Of a stretch of DNA of 64,000 bases, positions 23,420-34,067 are shown piece after piece. Under the pieces are notes generated by a model. It had not been told where the DNA came from and ran no database searches. It saw nothing but the letters and a program-made list of their open reading frames with translations. This DNA is from Porodaedalea pini. Taxonomy: Eukaryota; Basidiomycota; Agaricomycetes; Hymenochaetales; Hymenochaetaceae. The translations under genes and the position numbers were made by a program. The first letter of the stretch is position 1. Each line of letters begins with the position of its first letter. The stretch spans positions 1,612,001 to 1,676,000 of the forward strand of contig NBAY01000001.1 in the NCBI GenBank assembly GCA_002794775.1, read 5' to 3'.

Positions 23420-23831
23420 CCGGACATTGTAGTATCCCCAGCAAAGGTCAAGTTTGGTGATGAACTTCACCTTTTTGACCTTGTTGACCAGTTCGTCGAT
23501 GAGGGGGAGAGGATACTTGTTCTTGATCGTGCCTTCATTGAGTTTTCGGTAGTCCTGGATTGGGCATAGCGATTTGTCGGCCTTCTTGATGAAAAAGAAG
23601 GGCGACGCCATTGGTGAGATTGACTTTCATATGCGGCCCGACTTCAAGTTCTCTTCAAGGAAGTCCTTTAGCAACTGTTGTTCCGTTGGTGTCAATGGAT
23701 AAATCTTGCAGTCGCTAGGCTTGAAGTTGGGTTTCAAGTCGATGATGTGATCCCAGGGTCTATGTTCCGGCAGTTTCTCAAAGCCTTTTTTGCTGAAGAC
23801 ATCAGCGAAGTCATTGAGATATGCGGGCCAG
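23420..23831 (-). pseudogene. CV4 RT N-terminal part
   Basis: The RT finger region ([38 protein letters not shown]) between the H1 LTR and CV5. The frame is interrupted by a TGA just upstream of the ASPFFF motif. The linker before RT continues to the CV5 insertion point at 23831 and resumes at 30075. Confidence 0.87.
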
Positions 23832-24245
23832 TGTTAGAACCTGAACTTTCACCTTTTCCTTTATTTTCCCTTTTACCATTTCCTTTATTATATTCGTCCT
23901 TTTCATTATATTTACCCATCTTACACAATCATTCCCACACTGCCTTCATTCGTTCCATTCCCACTCGTTATGTAATGTTAGGTAATATAGTCTCACGGTT
24001 GTTGCTATATAAGGTCTCAGGAATCGCATGAACTCCTTGTTCTGCTTTTCCTCTTACCTCCGTGATGACCTAGGTGAGACTCGTCCCCCTTGTATTAGTT
24101 TAGACTTGTATTAATCCTCTTACCTCCGCGACAACCTAGCCTGAGTACAGCATGTCCCGAGTCTCCACTCGAGTATAGCACGTCCCAGACGACAGTCAGC
24201 CAAGGCCTGCCCAGTCCGAGTCGTCTCCTGGACTCCCGCCTAACA
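23832..24245 (+). repeat. CV5 5' LTR
   Basis: 414 bp, TGTTAGAACC...CCTAACA. TATATAA lies at 24006-24012. Two copies of a 24-bp repeat beginning CCTCTTACCTCC lie downstream of the start. It differs from the 3' LTR at about six sites, all CpG transitions in U5. Confidence 0.95.
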
Positions 24246-24257
24246 TAAAAGCAGAAC
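24006..24257 (+). promoter_or_regulatory. CV5 promoter, transcript start and self-priming site
   Basis: TATATAA (24006-24012) is followed 33 bases later by GTTCTGCTTTT (24039-24049). One base inside the LTR end, AAAAGCAGAAC (24247-24257) is its exact reverse complement over 11 nt, with mismatches on both sides. In the Tf1/sushi group the first 11 nt of the transcript fold back on such a site to prime reverse transcription. The same pairing is present in CV2, CV3, CV8 and CV9. Confidence 0.85.
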
Positions 24258-24590
24258 CCCACCCAGGCTCATCCCCAGCGTACGTCGTCGCTGTCAACTC
24301 GCCTTCACCCAGTCTAGAGGAGCACTCCCCTCGACGGATTTGACGTGTAAACTCCCTGAACGACAACCCTCAACCCTGCCTGGACGTTTTTGGATGTTCG
24401 TGTATTACGTAAACCTACACCCGACATTTCCTGACCCTGGCTCTCCGCCTCTCCCTCTGGTGGAGGAACCATCTGACCTGGACGTGGGTAACACACCGTG
24501 TACAGTCCTCGACGTCGTTGTTGATTGTGCTCTCGGCCGCCTCCTTCCGTTTGGTCATCAAACTCGCCGACGAACCTGTCCTTCGCCACC

Positions 24591-24649
24591 GTAACATTCA
24601 TCTGGACAACCAGCCCCTCCCCGTTCCCCCTCCGGTCTAGTCAACATAG
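24591..24649 (+). other. Predicted gag intron of CV5
   Basis: GTAAC...CAACATAG, 59 nt with a C/T-rich tract. The upstream frame (open from 24413) and gag join in phase 1. An earlier in-phase AG at 24639-24640 is an alternative acceptor. The upstream frame shows mostly synonymous or conservative change between subfamilies. Confidence 0.6.
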
Positions 24650-26034
24650 ATCTTACCGAGGAACAGCAGCGGGCTCTCCCTCATTTGTCGCGCTATGACA
24701 CCGAACGACAGTCGTACGTAGCCGACGACAGAAACCACGTCACCCATAACCTCTGGTGGAGTGACATTAGACGCGCCTGGTACTCAACTGAACCATCAGG
24801 CGAAAGAACTCGGTGGGTGCCTCGAACCCCTCGCGCCCCATCATCCCCTACCATTTCGACATCATCGGTCGTCCTTCCCAGTGAACCAGGAGGATACCGA
24901 ACGCCCCGCAGAGACTCGTCACCGCCGACGCCCCCTGAACGCCTAATGCACACACCCGTACCAGCGATGTCGGAGGGCTTTACCCAAAGGCAGCAACAGG
25001 AAATCGCGGCAATCGTAGCGGCCGCCTTCACCCGCGCGGCAACGAATGCCCCTGCGGCCCAAGCCCCAGCTCCCTCGATTGACGTCGCCCGGCCACGCGA
25101 ATTCGCTGGCGGCGATGACTACCTCGACTTCAAGCGTGAAGTCCTATTCTTCGTCTCGGCGAACCCCACGAGGTATCCCTCGTCGTCGAGCAAGATCTAT
25201 GTCGCCCTCTCTTACCTCAAGGGTGGCAACGCGTCGACGTGGGCGCAAAACTACGTCCAGGAATTCACAACGAATGGCGTCGTGGGCTTTATGGACGACT
25301 GGGCCAAGTTCCAGGAACAACTGGATGCCTCCTTCAATGATCTGAACAGGAAGGAGAAGGCGCTGAAGAAGTTCCGAGACAAGATCCAGAAGGACCTCTC
25401 CGCTGACCAGTTCTTCCAGGACCTCAACGTGATCATCAAGGCAGCGGAGCTGAAGGACGAAAGCGTCATTTGTGACCGCCTGCAACGCGCGATGAACATC
25501 GAGGTGGTCCGCGGTGTGTTGAGGTCGACGCCCGTGCCGACAACGTATGAGGCATGGAAAAAGAAGGCCATTGAGATCGATTGGGGCAAACAGCAGATTC
25601 ACGCCATCCAACGAGGTCGTACATTGCCGTTCACGCCCCGTCCAACGCCCCAACAAGGGCCTCCTGCACGCCGACAGGTAGCAGCCCTGCACGCCGATAA
25701 GCGTGATGCGACGGGCATCACTTTTGGAGGTGCCGGCCAACCGATGGACGTCTCGATGAATGAGGCGCAACGAAAGCACGCGTGCTGGATTTGCGGCGGA
25801 CTGGGACACTTTAAGGACAAATGTCCACAGGCGAAGCCAATCATCCAGTGTATGTTGGAGCTGATGGCACCGGGCGAGCGCCGCCTCATCGCTGACGAGC
25901 TCGGCGCGATGAAGGAGTCGGCATTCGAGGAAGTTGTGGACACTCGAAGGTCGATGGTGGAGGACTATGTGGAGGAAGAAGACAATGACGAAGAGGTCGT
26001 CGACTCACAGGGTTTTGCGAGTGGTCAGGCGTAG
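24650..26034 (+). CDS. gag: CV5 Gag (main exon)
   Basis: Structural protein that packages the element RNA. The open frame carries a tryptophan-rich N-terminal segment (LWWSDIRRAWYST), a proline-rich linker, the capsid-like core beginning near 25080 with the PREFAGGDDYLDFKREVLF segment, a coiled and charged C-terminal core, and one CCHC knuckle (CWICGGLGHFKDKC, about 25783-25824), then an acidic tail. No ATG precedes the conserved part; the first in-frame ATG is 24967 (MSEGF). I infer that translation begins in an upstream exon. The protein is the same as that of CV3. Confidence 0.9.
26010..26016 (+). promoter_or_regulatory. -1 frameshift heptamer GGGTTTT at the end of gag
   Basis: In the gag frame it reads G GGT TTT, which fits the X XXY YYZ rule. 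Slipping back one base enters a frame that is open through the gag stop (26032-26034) into protease. The same heptamer in the same phase is at 16423-16429 (CV3, minus), 48679-48685 (CV8) and 55654-55660 (CV9); older copies CV1 and CV6 have GGATTTT. Confidence 0.8.
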
Positions 26035-29000
26035 CCATCGGGGCGACTGACCGAGAAGAACAAGGGACTTCAAATCCGGATTCGCTAAAATATAACCAAC
26101 CATCTGTACAATACATAGATGCAAACGACGTCGATGGTTTTCCCGATTACGAAGTCCCCACCAGTGTGAACAAAGATGAAGAGTACGAGCAACTGTTCAT
26201 GAGAGGAACTGGTGGACGCCAGCTGGACCTTCTCCTGACCGTCGAGCATGAAATAGCGGGTGAGACGAGAGAGGTAGATGCGCATGCCCTTGTGGATTCG
26301 GGATGCACGGGATCCTGCATTGACGTCAGGTTCGTCGAGAGGTACGGGTTGGAAACGAAACGCTACATTCGACCCCTCGCGGTGCTCAACGCCGATGGCA
26401 CGCACAATGAGGCCGGATTGATCGAGGAGTACGTTGACGTCGAGCTCATGATCGGCTGTCACCAGGAGAGGATCGTCCTCGCAGTAACATCCCTAGCGTC
26501 GTCAAACATCTTCCTGGGGTACGACTGGCTTCGACGTCACAATCTGGAGGTCGACTGGAAAACGGGTTCGATCGAATTCACCCGCTGTCCAGAAGAATGT
26601 GCGATCAAGAGGGAGCCGGTGGAGGACCTAGGCAAGGTGAAGAAGGTGGTGGAACAGATGAGGAGGGTGAGTGAGATGCGAATGGACAAGGCGTCCTGGC
26701 CCGCATACCTCAACGACTACGCCGACGTTTTCAGCGAAAAAGGTTTCGAGAAGCTGCCGGAACACCGACCCTGGGACCATGTCATCGACTTGAAGCCCGA
26801 CTTCAAACCGAGCGACTGTAAGATCTACCCGCTCACGCCAACTGAGCAGCAGTCACTCAAGGACTTCCTTGATGAAAATCTGAAGTCGGGTCGCATTTGA
26901 CGGTCAATATCGCCCATGGCGTCGCCCTTCTTCTTCATTAAGAAGGCCGACAAATCGCTACGCCCGATCCAGGATTACTGTAAGCTCAATGACGGTATGA
27001 TCAAGAACAAGTATCCCCTCCCTCTCATTGACGAACTTGTCGACAAGGTCAAGAAAGCGAAGTACATCACTAAGCTTGACCTTCGCTGGGGGTACTACAA
27101 TATCCGGATCCGCGAGGGTGACGAATGGAAGGCAGCATTTCGCACGAACATGGGCCTCTTCGAACCGACGGTCATGTTTTTTGGCCTTTGCAACGCGCCG
27201 GCCACGTTCCAGGCCTTTGTCAACCACATCTTTAAGGACCTAATCTACGTGAACTTGATCATCGTATACCTCGACGACATCCTGATCCTCTCGGAAACCA
27301 TTGAGGAGCATATCGACACGTCAAGGCGCGTACTCCAGATCCTCCAAGAAAATGGCCTGTACCTGAAGCCGGAGAAGTGCGAGTTTGACGCCAAGGTCGT
27401 CAAATACCTCGGCCACATCATCAGCAATGACGAGATCAGGGCTGACCCGGCAAAGACAGAGGCGATTGCGAACTGGCCAGTCCCACGGAACCTCAAGGAG
27501 CTGCAACAGTTCCTCGGTATGGGAAACTGGCTGAGACGGTTTATTAAGGACTACAGCAAGGTTGTCCGACCGTTGACGTTGTTAATGGGCAAGAAGGACT
27601 GGGTATGGGAGACCGAACAGCAGGAAGCATTCGAGGAGCTGAGACGACATCTCTGCTCACCTCCAGTCCTAGCCATCGCCAATGACGAGGGCCCTTTCCG
27701 CGTAGAAGCGGACTCGTCGAACTTTGCGCTCGGTGGTGTGTTGTTGCAAAAGCAGGAAGGGAAGTGGAGGGTGATCGCCTACAGGTCAGAGGCACTTGAA
27801 CCGGCAGAACGAAACTACAAGATCTACGACAAGGAGATGCTCACGATCGTTTCGGTGCTCAAGGAGTGGCGGCAATACCTCCTTGGCGCTCGCCACAAGA
27901 TTGAAATCTGGTCTGACCACACCAACCTCACCTACTTCAGGTCGGCGCAGAAGCTGAGCTATCGCCAAGCTCGCTGGCGGACCGAACTTGAAGAATTCGA
28001 CTTCCACCTCGAACACAAGTCGGGCAAGACGATGGGCAAGGCCGACCTGCTATCGCGCATGGCGGGCTATGATCAGGGCAAGGATGACAACGATGGGGTC
28101 GTGTTCATCAAGGATAAGTGGTTGAACCGTGGAGTGGTGCAGACATCGCGCGACGAGGTGGTGGAACGAGTGGGTGAAGCACAGAGGGCGCAGGACGAGT
28201 CGGAGAGGCCTACGGGTTTGGTGGAGGTCAACGAGTTGTGGCGGATGAAAGGCAAGGTGTATGTTCCATCGACAATAAAGGAGGCCGTGTTGCGGGAGTG
28301 CCACGACTCGGTTCTGGCTGGTCATCCGGGAGTGTCGAAGACAGTAGAACTCGTCCGTCGCGATTTCTGGTGGGCATCGATGTTCTCCGACGTCCGAGCA
28401 TACGTCCGAGGATGCGACCGTTGTCAACGGACGAAAGCCTTAAGAACGTCGAGGTCTAGACCGCTTCATCCAAACGCTGTCCCTGAAGGACCCTGGGAAA
28501 TTGTTACGGTCGACCTAATCGGAGAGCTCCCGGACTCCCAGGGACACAATGCGATCTGCGTCTTCGTGGATAGGTTCTCGAAGCAGATGCACGCGATCCC
28601 AACGATGACGAGGCTGTCAGCAGAAGGCATGGCCCAGCTGTACCGCAACCACGTCTTCCGCCTCCATGGCCTACCGAAGAAGATCATCCATGACCGAGGC
28701 ACGCAGTTCGATGCGTCGATGATGAAGGAGCTGTACAAACTTCTGCACATTGAAGGCAACCCGTTGACAGCGTACCATCCACAGATGGATGGTCAAATGG
28801 AACACGTTAACCAAGAGCTCGAACAGTACCTTCGACTCTTCGTTAACCATCGGCAATCGGACTGGAAGGACTGGCTCCCCCTCGCAGAGTTCACATACAA
28901 CAACCGCGAACACTCAGCAACGAAGATGTCCCCCTTCTATGCGAACACAGGACATCACCCCTTGAGCTTCAACATGACGCAAACCTCATCTGCTAACATG

Positions 29001-29660
29001 TCAGCGGAAGAATTCGCAAAGCACATCAAGGAGACTCATCGCGTTGCTAAGGACAACCTAGTCAAGGCAGCAGAGGACATGAAGCGCTACCATGACCGGA
29101 CAGCAGGAGCTTTGGTGGAGTACAAGGCTGGAGACAAGGTCTTCCTTGACGGGCGAAACATCAGTATGGACTCGCCGACAAAGAAACTCGCAGACAAATG
29201 GTATGGCCCCTTTGACGTCGTCGACAAGATAGGAGCGAGCGCGTACAAGCTCAAACTCCCGAAGCGATGGAAAAAGGTCCACCCTGTCTTCAACGAAGCC
29301 CTATTGAAACCCGCCGTCGAACCGTCCTTTGAAAGCCAGAAGCAACCGCCGCCGCCGCCGCCAGACATTGTCGACAATGAGGAGGAGTACGAACTCGAGG
29401 AAGTCTTAGACTCACGTCTACACCGAGGGAAACTACAGTACCTTGTCAAGTGGGTCGGCTACAATGAACCTACTTGGCAGCCTGAGACGGACTTCGGCGA
29501 GAACGCGAAGGAGGCAATCACTGAGTTCTACCTCAAACATCCCGGTGCACCTCGGAAACTCGACATCCCTCGTCAACGACTCCGTCCGCTCTTTGTCGAC
29601 ACAGAGCCTGACGACTGCGATCATGGTTGGTCGGGACGCCCAACCTTGAAGGGGGGGTAA
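26016..29660 (+). CDS. pol: CV5 Pol polyprotein, one TGA
   Basis: Produced as a Gag-Pol fusion by -1 slippage. Domains: protease (DSGCTG, about 26297), RT (ASPFFFIKK about 26918; YLDDIL about 27270), RNase H (VEADSSN about 27705, YDKEML about 27825, IWSDH about 27910), integrase zinc finger (GCDRCQ about 28410), D,D35E core (VDLIGEL about 28510, HDRGTQFD about 28690, E about 28800), GPF module (about 29203) and chromodomain (about 29385-29550). A TGA at 26898-26900 replaces CGA between protease and RT, so full-length Pol would need readthrough. The stop TAA ends one base before the 3' LTR, overlapping the polypurine tract. Confidence 0.9.
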
Positions 29661-30074
29661 TGTTAGAACCTGAACTTTCACCTTTTCCTTTATTTTCCCT
29701 TTTACCATTTCCTTTATTATATTCGTCCTTTTCATTATATTTACCCATCTTACACAATCATTCCCACACTGCCTTCATTCGTTCCATTCCCACTCGTTAT
29801 GTAATGTTAGGTAATATAGTCTCACGGTTGTTGCTATATAAGGTCTCAGGAATCGCATGAACTCCTTGTTCTGCTTTTCCTCTTACCTCCGTGATGACCT
29901 AGGTGAGACTCGTCCCCCTTGTATTAGTTTAGACTTGTATTAATCCTCTTACCTCCGCGACGACCTAGCCTGAGTACAGCGTGTCCCGAGTCTCCACTCG
30001 AGTATAGCATGTCCCAGACGACAGTCAGCCGAGGCCTGCCCAGTCCGAGTCGTCTCCCGGACTCCCACCTAACA
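29661..30074 (+). repeat. CV5 3' LTR
   Basis: 414 bp, directly preceded by the polypurine tract GAAGGGGGGGTAA. U3 equals that of the 5' LTR; the differences are in U5. Confidence 0.95.
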
Positions 30075-30700
30075 GCCAGGATGCCTTGTCCATTCGCACC
30101 TCTCTCACCCTCCTCATCTCTTCTGCAACCTCCTTTTCGATCGCACACTCTTTTGGACAGCGGGTGAATTCAATCGAACCCGTCTTCCAGTCAACTTCTG
30201 GATTGTGGCGTCGAAGCCAGTCATAACCAAGGAAGATGTTTGATGATGCTAGGGATGTTACTGCAAGGACGATCCTTTCCTTGTGGTGCCCGATCATCAA
30301 TTTGACATTGACATAGTTTTTGATCAACCCGGCCTCGTTGTGCATGCCGTCTGCATTGAGCACCGCGAGAGGTCGGATGTATCGCTTGGTTTCTAATCCG
30401 TATCATTCGATGAACCTCACGTCAATGCATGATCCTGTACACCCTGAGTCCACGAGGGCATGCGCATCCACCTCTCTCATCTCACCCTCCACGCTACATC
30501 TGATGTTCAGGAGGAGGTCCAGCTGGCGTCCGCCAGTTCCCCTCATGAACAGCTGTTCATACTCGCTTTCCTTATTCACACCGGTGGGGACTTCATAGTT
30601 GGGAAAACCATCAATGTTGTTTGCATCTACATATGGTACAGACAGTTGGTTATATTTTAGCCAATCCTGATTTGAAGTCCCTTGTTCTTCTCAGTCAGTC
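30075..30700 (-). pseudogene. CV4 protease
   Basis: Minus-strand continuation of CV4 beyond CV5. The FMRGTGG motif (about 30540) and the ALVDSGCTGSCID active site (about 30440) are visible, followed by FLGYDWLRRHNPEVDWKTGS (about 30190-30240). An in-frame stop (near 30406) breaks the segment. The last bases before CV5 are the GCCAG target duplication. Confidence 0.87.
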
Positions 30701-32101
30701 GCCCTGATGGCTATGCCTGACCACTTGCAAAACCCTGCGAATCAACGACCTCTTTGTCATCTCCTTCCTCATCCACACAGTCCTCCACTGTCGACCTTCA
30801 AGTGTCTACGACTTCCTCGAACGCCGATTCCTTCATTGCACCCAGCTCTTCAGCAAGGAGGCAACGTTCACCTGGTGCCATCATCTGCAGCATACGCTGC
30901 ACGATCGTTTTTCCCAGCGAGCACGTGTCTTTAAAGTGGCCCAGCTTGCCACAGATCCAGCATGCCCTTCGTCATTGCGCCTCGTTCATCGAGACGTCCA
31001 TGGGCTGGCTGGCGCCTCCAAAGGTAATGCCAGTCGCATTGTGTTTGTTGATGTGGGGGGCAGCAGTCTGACGGCAAGCCGGGGGTGCCTGTTGCTGCTG
31101 CTGACACAGTGGAGGCAGGAATGCATGACCTCACTGGATTGCGTGAATTTTCTGTTCACCTCGGTCGATCTTGATGGCCTTCTTCTTCCAGTCATCATAT
31201 GTTGTTGGAACCGGCGTCGACCTCAGCACTCCACGCACCACCTCGATGTTCATCACCCTCTTCAGGCGGTCACAGATGATGCTGTCATCTGTCAGCCCCG
31301 CTCTTGTGATGACGACGTCAAGGTCCTGGAAGAACTCATCGGCTGTGAGATCCTTCTGAACCTTGGTTTGGAACTTTGCCAGCGCCTTTTCCTTCCAGTT
31401 CGGATTGTCAAACAAGGCATCTAGGTGCTCTTGGAACCTCGTCCAACTGTCAGTGAAGGTCACAATGCCTGCCGTCGTCAACTCCTCCACGTAATTCTGT
31501 GCCCACGTTGCCGCATTGCCTCCTTTTAAGTAGGAGAGAGCAACGTATATCTTACTCTCTGATGTGGGGTATTGGTTTGGGTTTGCGGAGATGAAAAGGA
31601 GGACCTCGTGTTTGAAGTCTAGATAGTCATCGCTGCCAGTGAATTCATGTGGCCGGGTGACATTGATGCTGGGGGTCAGGGGGTTAGCTGCCGCGACCGG
31701 TGCCAGGGTGTTGTTCGCCTGATGGGCAAAGGCATTTGCGACGATGGCTGTGATCTGTTCCATCTGCTGCTGGCTGAAACCTCCTGCTGACATTGCGGGT
31801 TCGGGCATGGGTGTCAAAGGTTCAGGGGGGGTTGGCGGTGAAGGGTCTCTACGAGCCTCACGGTAAGGGCCTGGAATCGGAGGTAGAAGGATCATGGACG
31901 TTGATGGTGCCAGTGATGATGGAGCAGCCGGGGGCCACCTTGCTCTCCTTCCTTGTTCATCTGATGAATACCAGCTGTGCCGGACTTCACTCCACCAGAT
32001 ATCGTGTACGATGCCGCTGTTGTTGGTCGCGACGTAGCCTGGTCAGTCTGGATTCCAATGCGCCGATGCAGGAAGGGCCCATCACTGTTCGTTGGTGAGA
32101 T
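30691..32101 (-). pseudogene. CV4 gag, decayed
   Basis: The Gag core is open from about 31895 to 31131, with the PHEFTGSDDYLDFKHEVLLF segment near 31640 and YVALSYLKGGNAATWAQNYV near 31520; TGA then TAG or similar changes interrupt the C-terminal part. The CCHC knuckle near 30950 can still be read (CWICGKLGHFKD, last cysteine codon intact). The tail ends with the -1 slippery region near 30735. Changes are mainly at CpG. Confidence 0.85.
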
Positions 32102-32512
32102 CTATCTTGACGACAGCGGAGGAACAGGGATGGGTTGTGCATTCGATCTGGGGTTACGCCAACGTTGGACGGGTTCGTCAGTGAAGTTAACGATAAGGCA
32201 GAAAGATGTGGCAGAGATAACAATCGACAATGATGTTGACGACTGTACACGTAACATCACCCACGTCCAAGTCAAGTGACTCCTCCACCAAAGGGAGACG
32301 TGGAGAGCCAGGGTCAAAGAGGTCGGGAAAAGTTGGTTGGTGGTATTATGTAATACACAAACATCCGAAAACGTCCGGGCAGGGTTGAGGGTTGTTGTTT
32401 AGGGGGTTTACACGTCAAGTCTGTCGAGGGGAGTGCTCCTCTAGACCGAGTGAAGGCAAGTCGACAGCGATGATGTACGCTGGGGATGAGCCTGGGTGGG
32501 GTTCTGCTTTTA
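32102..32512 (-). other. CV4 leader with gag intron, upstream exon and primer-binding site
   Basis: A 56-nt GTAAC...ATAG intron is predicted at 32102-32157. Upstream of it, the frame with TSLSIVISATSFCLIVNF matches the upstream exon of CV5 and CV9 mainly by synonymous and conservative changes. The self-priming complement lies just inside the LTR (about 32501-32511). Confidence 0.6.
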
Positions 32513-32952
32513 TGTTAGGTGGGAGTCCGGGAGACGACTTGGACTGGGCAGGCCTCGGCTGACTGTCGTCTGGGACGTGCTGTACTCGAGCGGGGACTCG
32601 GGGCATGCTATACTCAGACTAGGTCATCACGGAGGTAAGAGGATTAATACAATGTACTCTACTACAGGAGGGGGATGCAGTCTCACCTAGGTCGTCATGG
32701 AGGTAAGAGGAAAAGCAGAACAGGTGTTCAGATGCGATTCCTCTTCCTTATATACAGTGATCACCTTGTGAGAACTGGTTGCCCCATTGTCTAAGATTAC
32801 ATAAAGGGAGCGGAATGGAACAAATGAAGGTCATGTGAAAGGAGTGTGGGAAATGATTGAAAAGATGATTAATTATAATGAAAAGGAGCGGTTAAAAGAA
32901 AAGAAATGGTAAAAGGAAAATAAAATAAAAGGTGAAAGTTCAAGTCCTAACA
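32513..32952 (-). repeat. CV4 5' LTR
   Basis: 440 bp, TGTTAGGTGGG...TCCTAACA, same subfamily as 19329-19768 and 7071-7510. Right flank CTGAC is CV6 gag sequence. Confidence 0.93.
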
Positions 32953-34067
32953 CTGACCCCCCCTGAACCCTCAATGCCAACACCTGCACCGACGATGTTG
33001 ACCAGCTTCAGCCAACAACAGCTAGAGCAGATTGCAGCGATTGTCACCAGTGTTTTCACTGTGCAAGCGGCAAACACCCCAGCTGGTCAAGGCACCACCC
33101 CAACCCCTAATATCAACATCGCCCAGCCCCACAAATTTGTCAGTGGCGATGACTACTTGGACTTCATGTGCGAAGTCCTTCTCTTTGTTTCAGCAAACCT
33201 GAGCAGGTACCTGATGTCGGCAAGCAAGATTTACGTCATGCTCTCATACCTGAAGGGAGGCAATGCATTGACGTGGGCGCAGAACTATGTTGAAGAATTC
33301 ACGATGAATGGCATCATGAATTTCACAGATAGCTGGATTAGGTTCCAGGAATGACTGGATGCCTCATTTGATGATCTGAACTGAAAGGAGAAAGTGCTGG
33401 TGGAGTTCCGAACCAAAGTCCAGAAGGACCTCACAGCTGACGAGTTCTTCCAGAAGCTCGATGTGGTCATCACGAGGGCGGGTCTAATGGACAACAGCAT
33501 CATCTGCGACCACCTAAAGTGCATGATGAACATTGAGGTGGTTCATGGAGTGTTGAGGTCGACACCAGTCCCAACAACGTACAACGACTGGAAGAAGAAG
33601 GCCATCGAGATCGACCGGGGTGAACAACAGATCCACGCCATCCAATGAGGTCATGCATTCCCACTCCTGCCACACCTGCAACAACAACAGGTGCCGCCTG
33701 CTTGCCACCAGACCACGGCTCCCCATGTCGACAAGCATGATGCAACCGGCATCACTTTTGGAGGTGCTGGGCAGCCGATGGACATCTCAATGAACGAGGC
33801 ACAACAATGATGGGCATTCTGGATCTGTGGCCAGCTGGGTCACCTCAAGGACAAGTGCCACAGGGGAAGACAATTGTGCAGTGCATGCTGCAGATGATGG
33901 CACCAGGTGAGTGTTGCCTCCTTGCCGATGAGCTGGGTGCAATGAAAGAATTGGCATTCGAGGAAGTTGTAGACACTCGAAGGTTGACTGTGGAGGACTA
34001 TGTGGAGGAGGAAGGCAATGACAAAGAGGTCATCGACTTGCAGGATTTTGCGAATGGTCAGGCATAG
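32953..34067 (+). pseudogene. CV6 gag, N-terminally truncated
   Basis: Begins in the proline-rich linker (PPEPSMPTPAPTM) and runs through the capsid-like core (33130-33350), a TGA at 33352-33354, the rest of the core, a damaged zinc knuckle near 33820-33860, and the acidic tail to a TAG at 34065-34067. The slippery heptamer has decayed to GGATTTT. Several stops are TGA replacing CGA in intact copies. Confidence 0.85.

Larger units (their letters stand above)
23832..30074 (+). mobile_element. CV5: near-intact chromovirus nested in CV4
   Basis: A 6243-bp element with 414-bp LTRs and a perfect 5-bp duplication GCCAG (23827-23831, 30075-30079), inserted in the protease-RT linker of CV4 in opposite orientation. 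Gag is open, pol has one TGA. It is the clearest copy for reading the signals: TATA box, self-priming site, gag intron, frameshift site, polypurine tract. It is an inverted, nearly identical partner of CV3. Confidence 0.95.
19329..32952 (-). mobile_element. CV4: full-length decayed chromovirus, host of CV5
   Basis: Minus-strand element with LTRs 19329-19768 and 32513-32952 (440 bp each). Removing CV5 and the H1 LTR with their duplications leaves about 6.28 kb, the expected full length. All domains are present in order but the frames are broken by CpG-derived stops. Its right flank CTGAC lies in CV6 gag; the matching left flank is absent because of the fusion with CV2. Confidence 0.9.

Noticed and set aside
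24246..24262. A tRNA primer-binding site next to the CV5 LTR
   Set aside because: The sequence does not start with TGG and matches the transcript start exactly over 11 nt instead.
24340..24594. An 84-residue open frame conserved in the leaders of CV3, CV5 and CV9, in the gag frame and ending in TAA just before gag
   Set aside because: Its codon changes between subfamilies are mostly nonsynonymous, while the overlapping frame that splices to gag changes mostly at third positions. It is probably a shadow of the upstream gag exon.
24685..24687. TTG as a start codon for Gag in CV5
   Set aside because: The frame is open and conserved further upstream through IDLTEEQQRALPHL, so TTG is only where an ORF finder would begin.
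15539..26900. The TGA between protease and RT shared by CV3 and CV5, as proof that a defective copy was mobilised in trans
   Set aside because: The stop lies inside the tract that looks gene-converted from CV5 to CV3, so sharing it does not require two transpositions of a defective parent.
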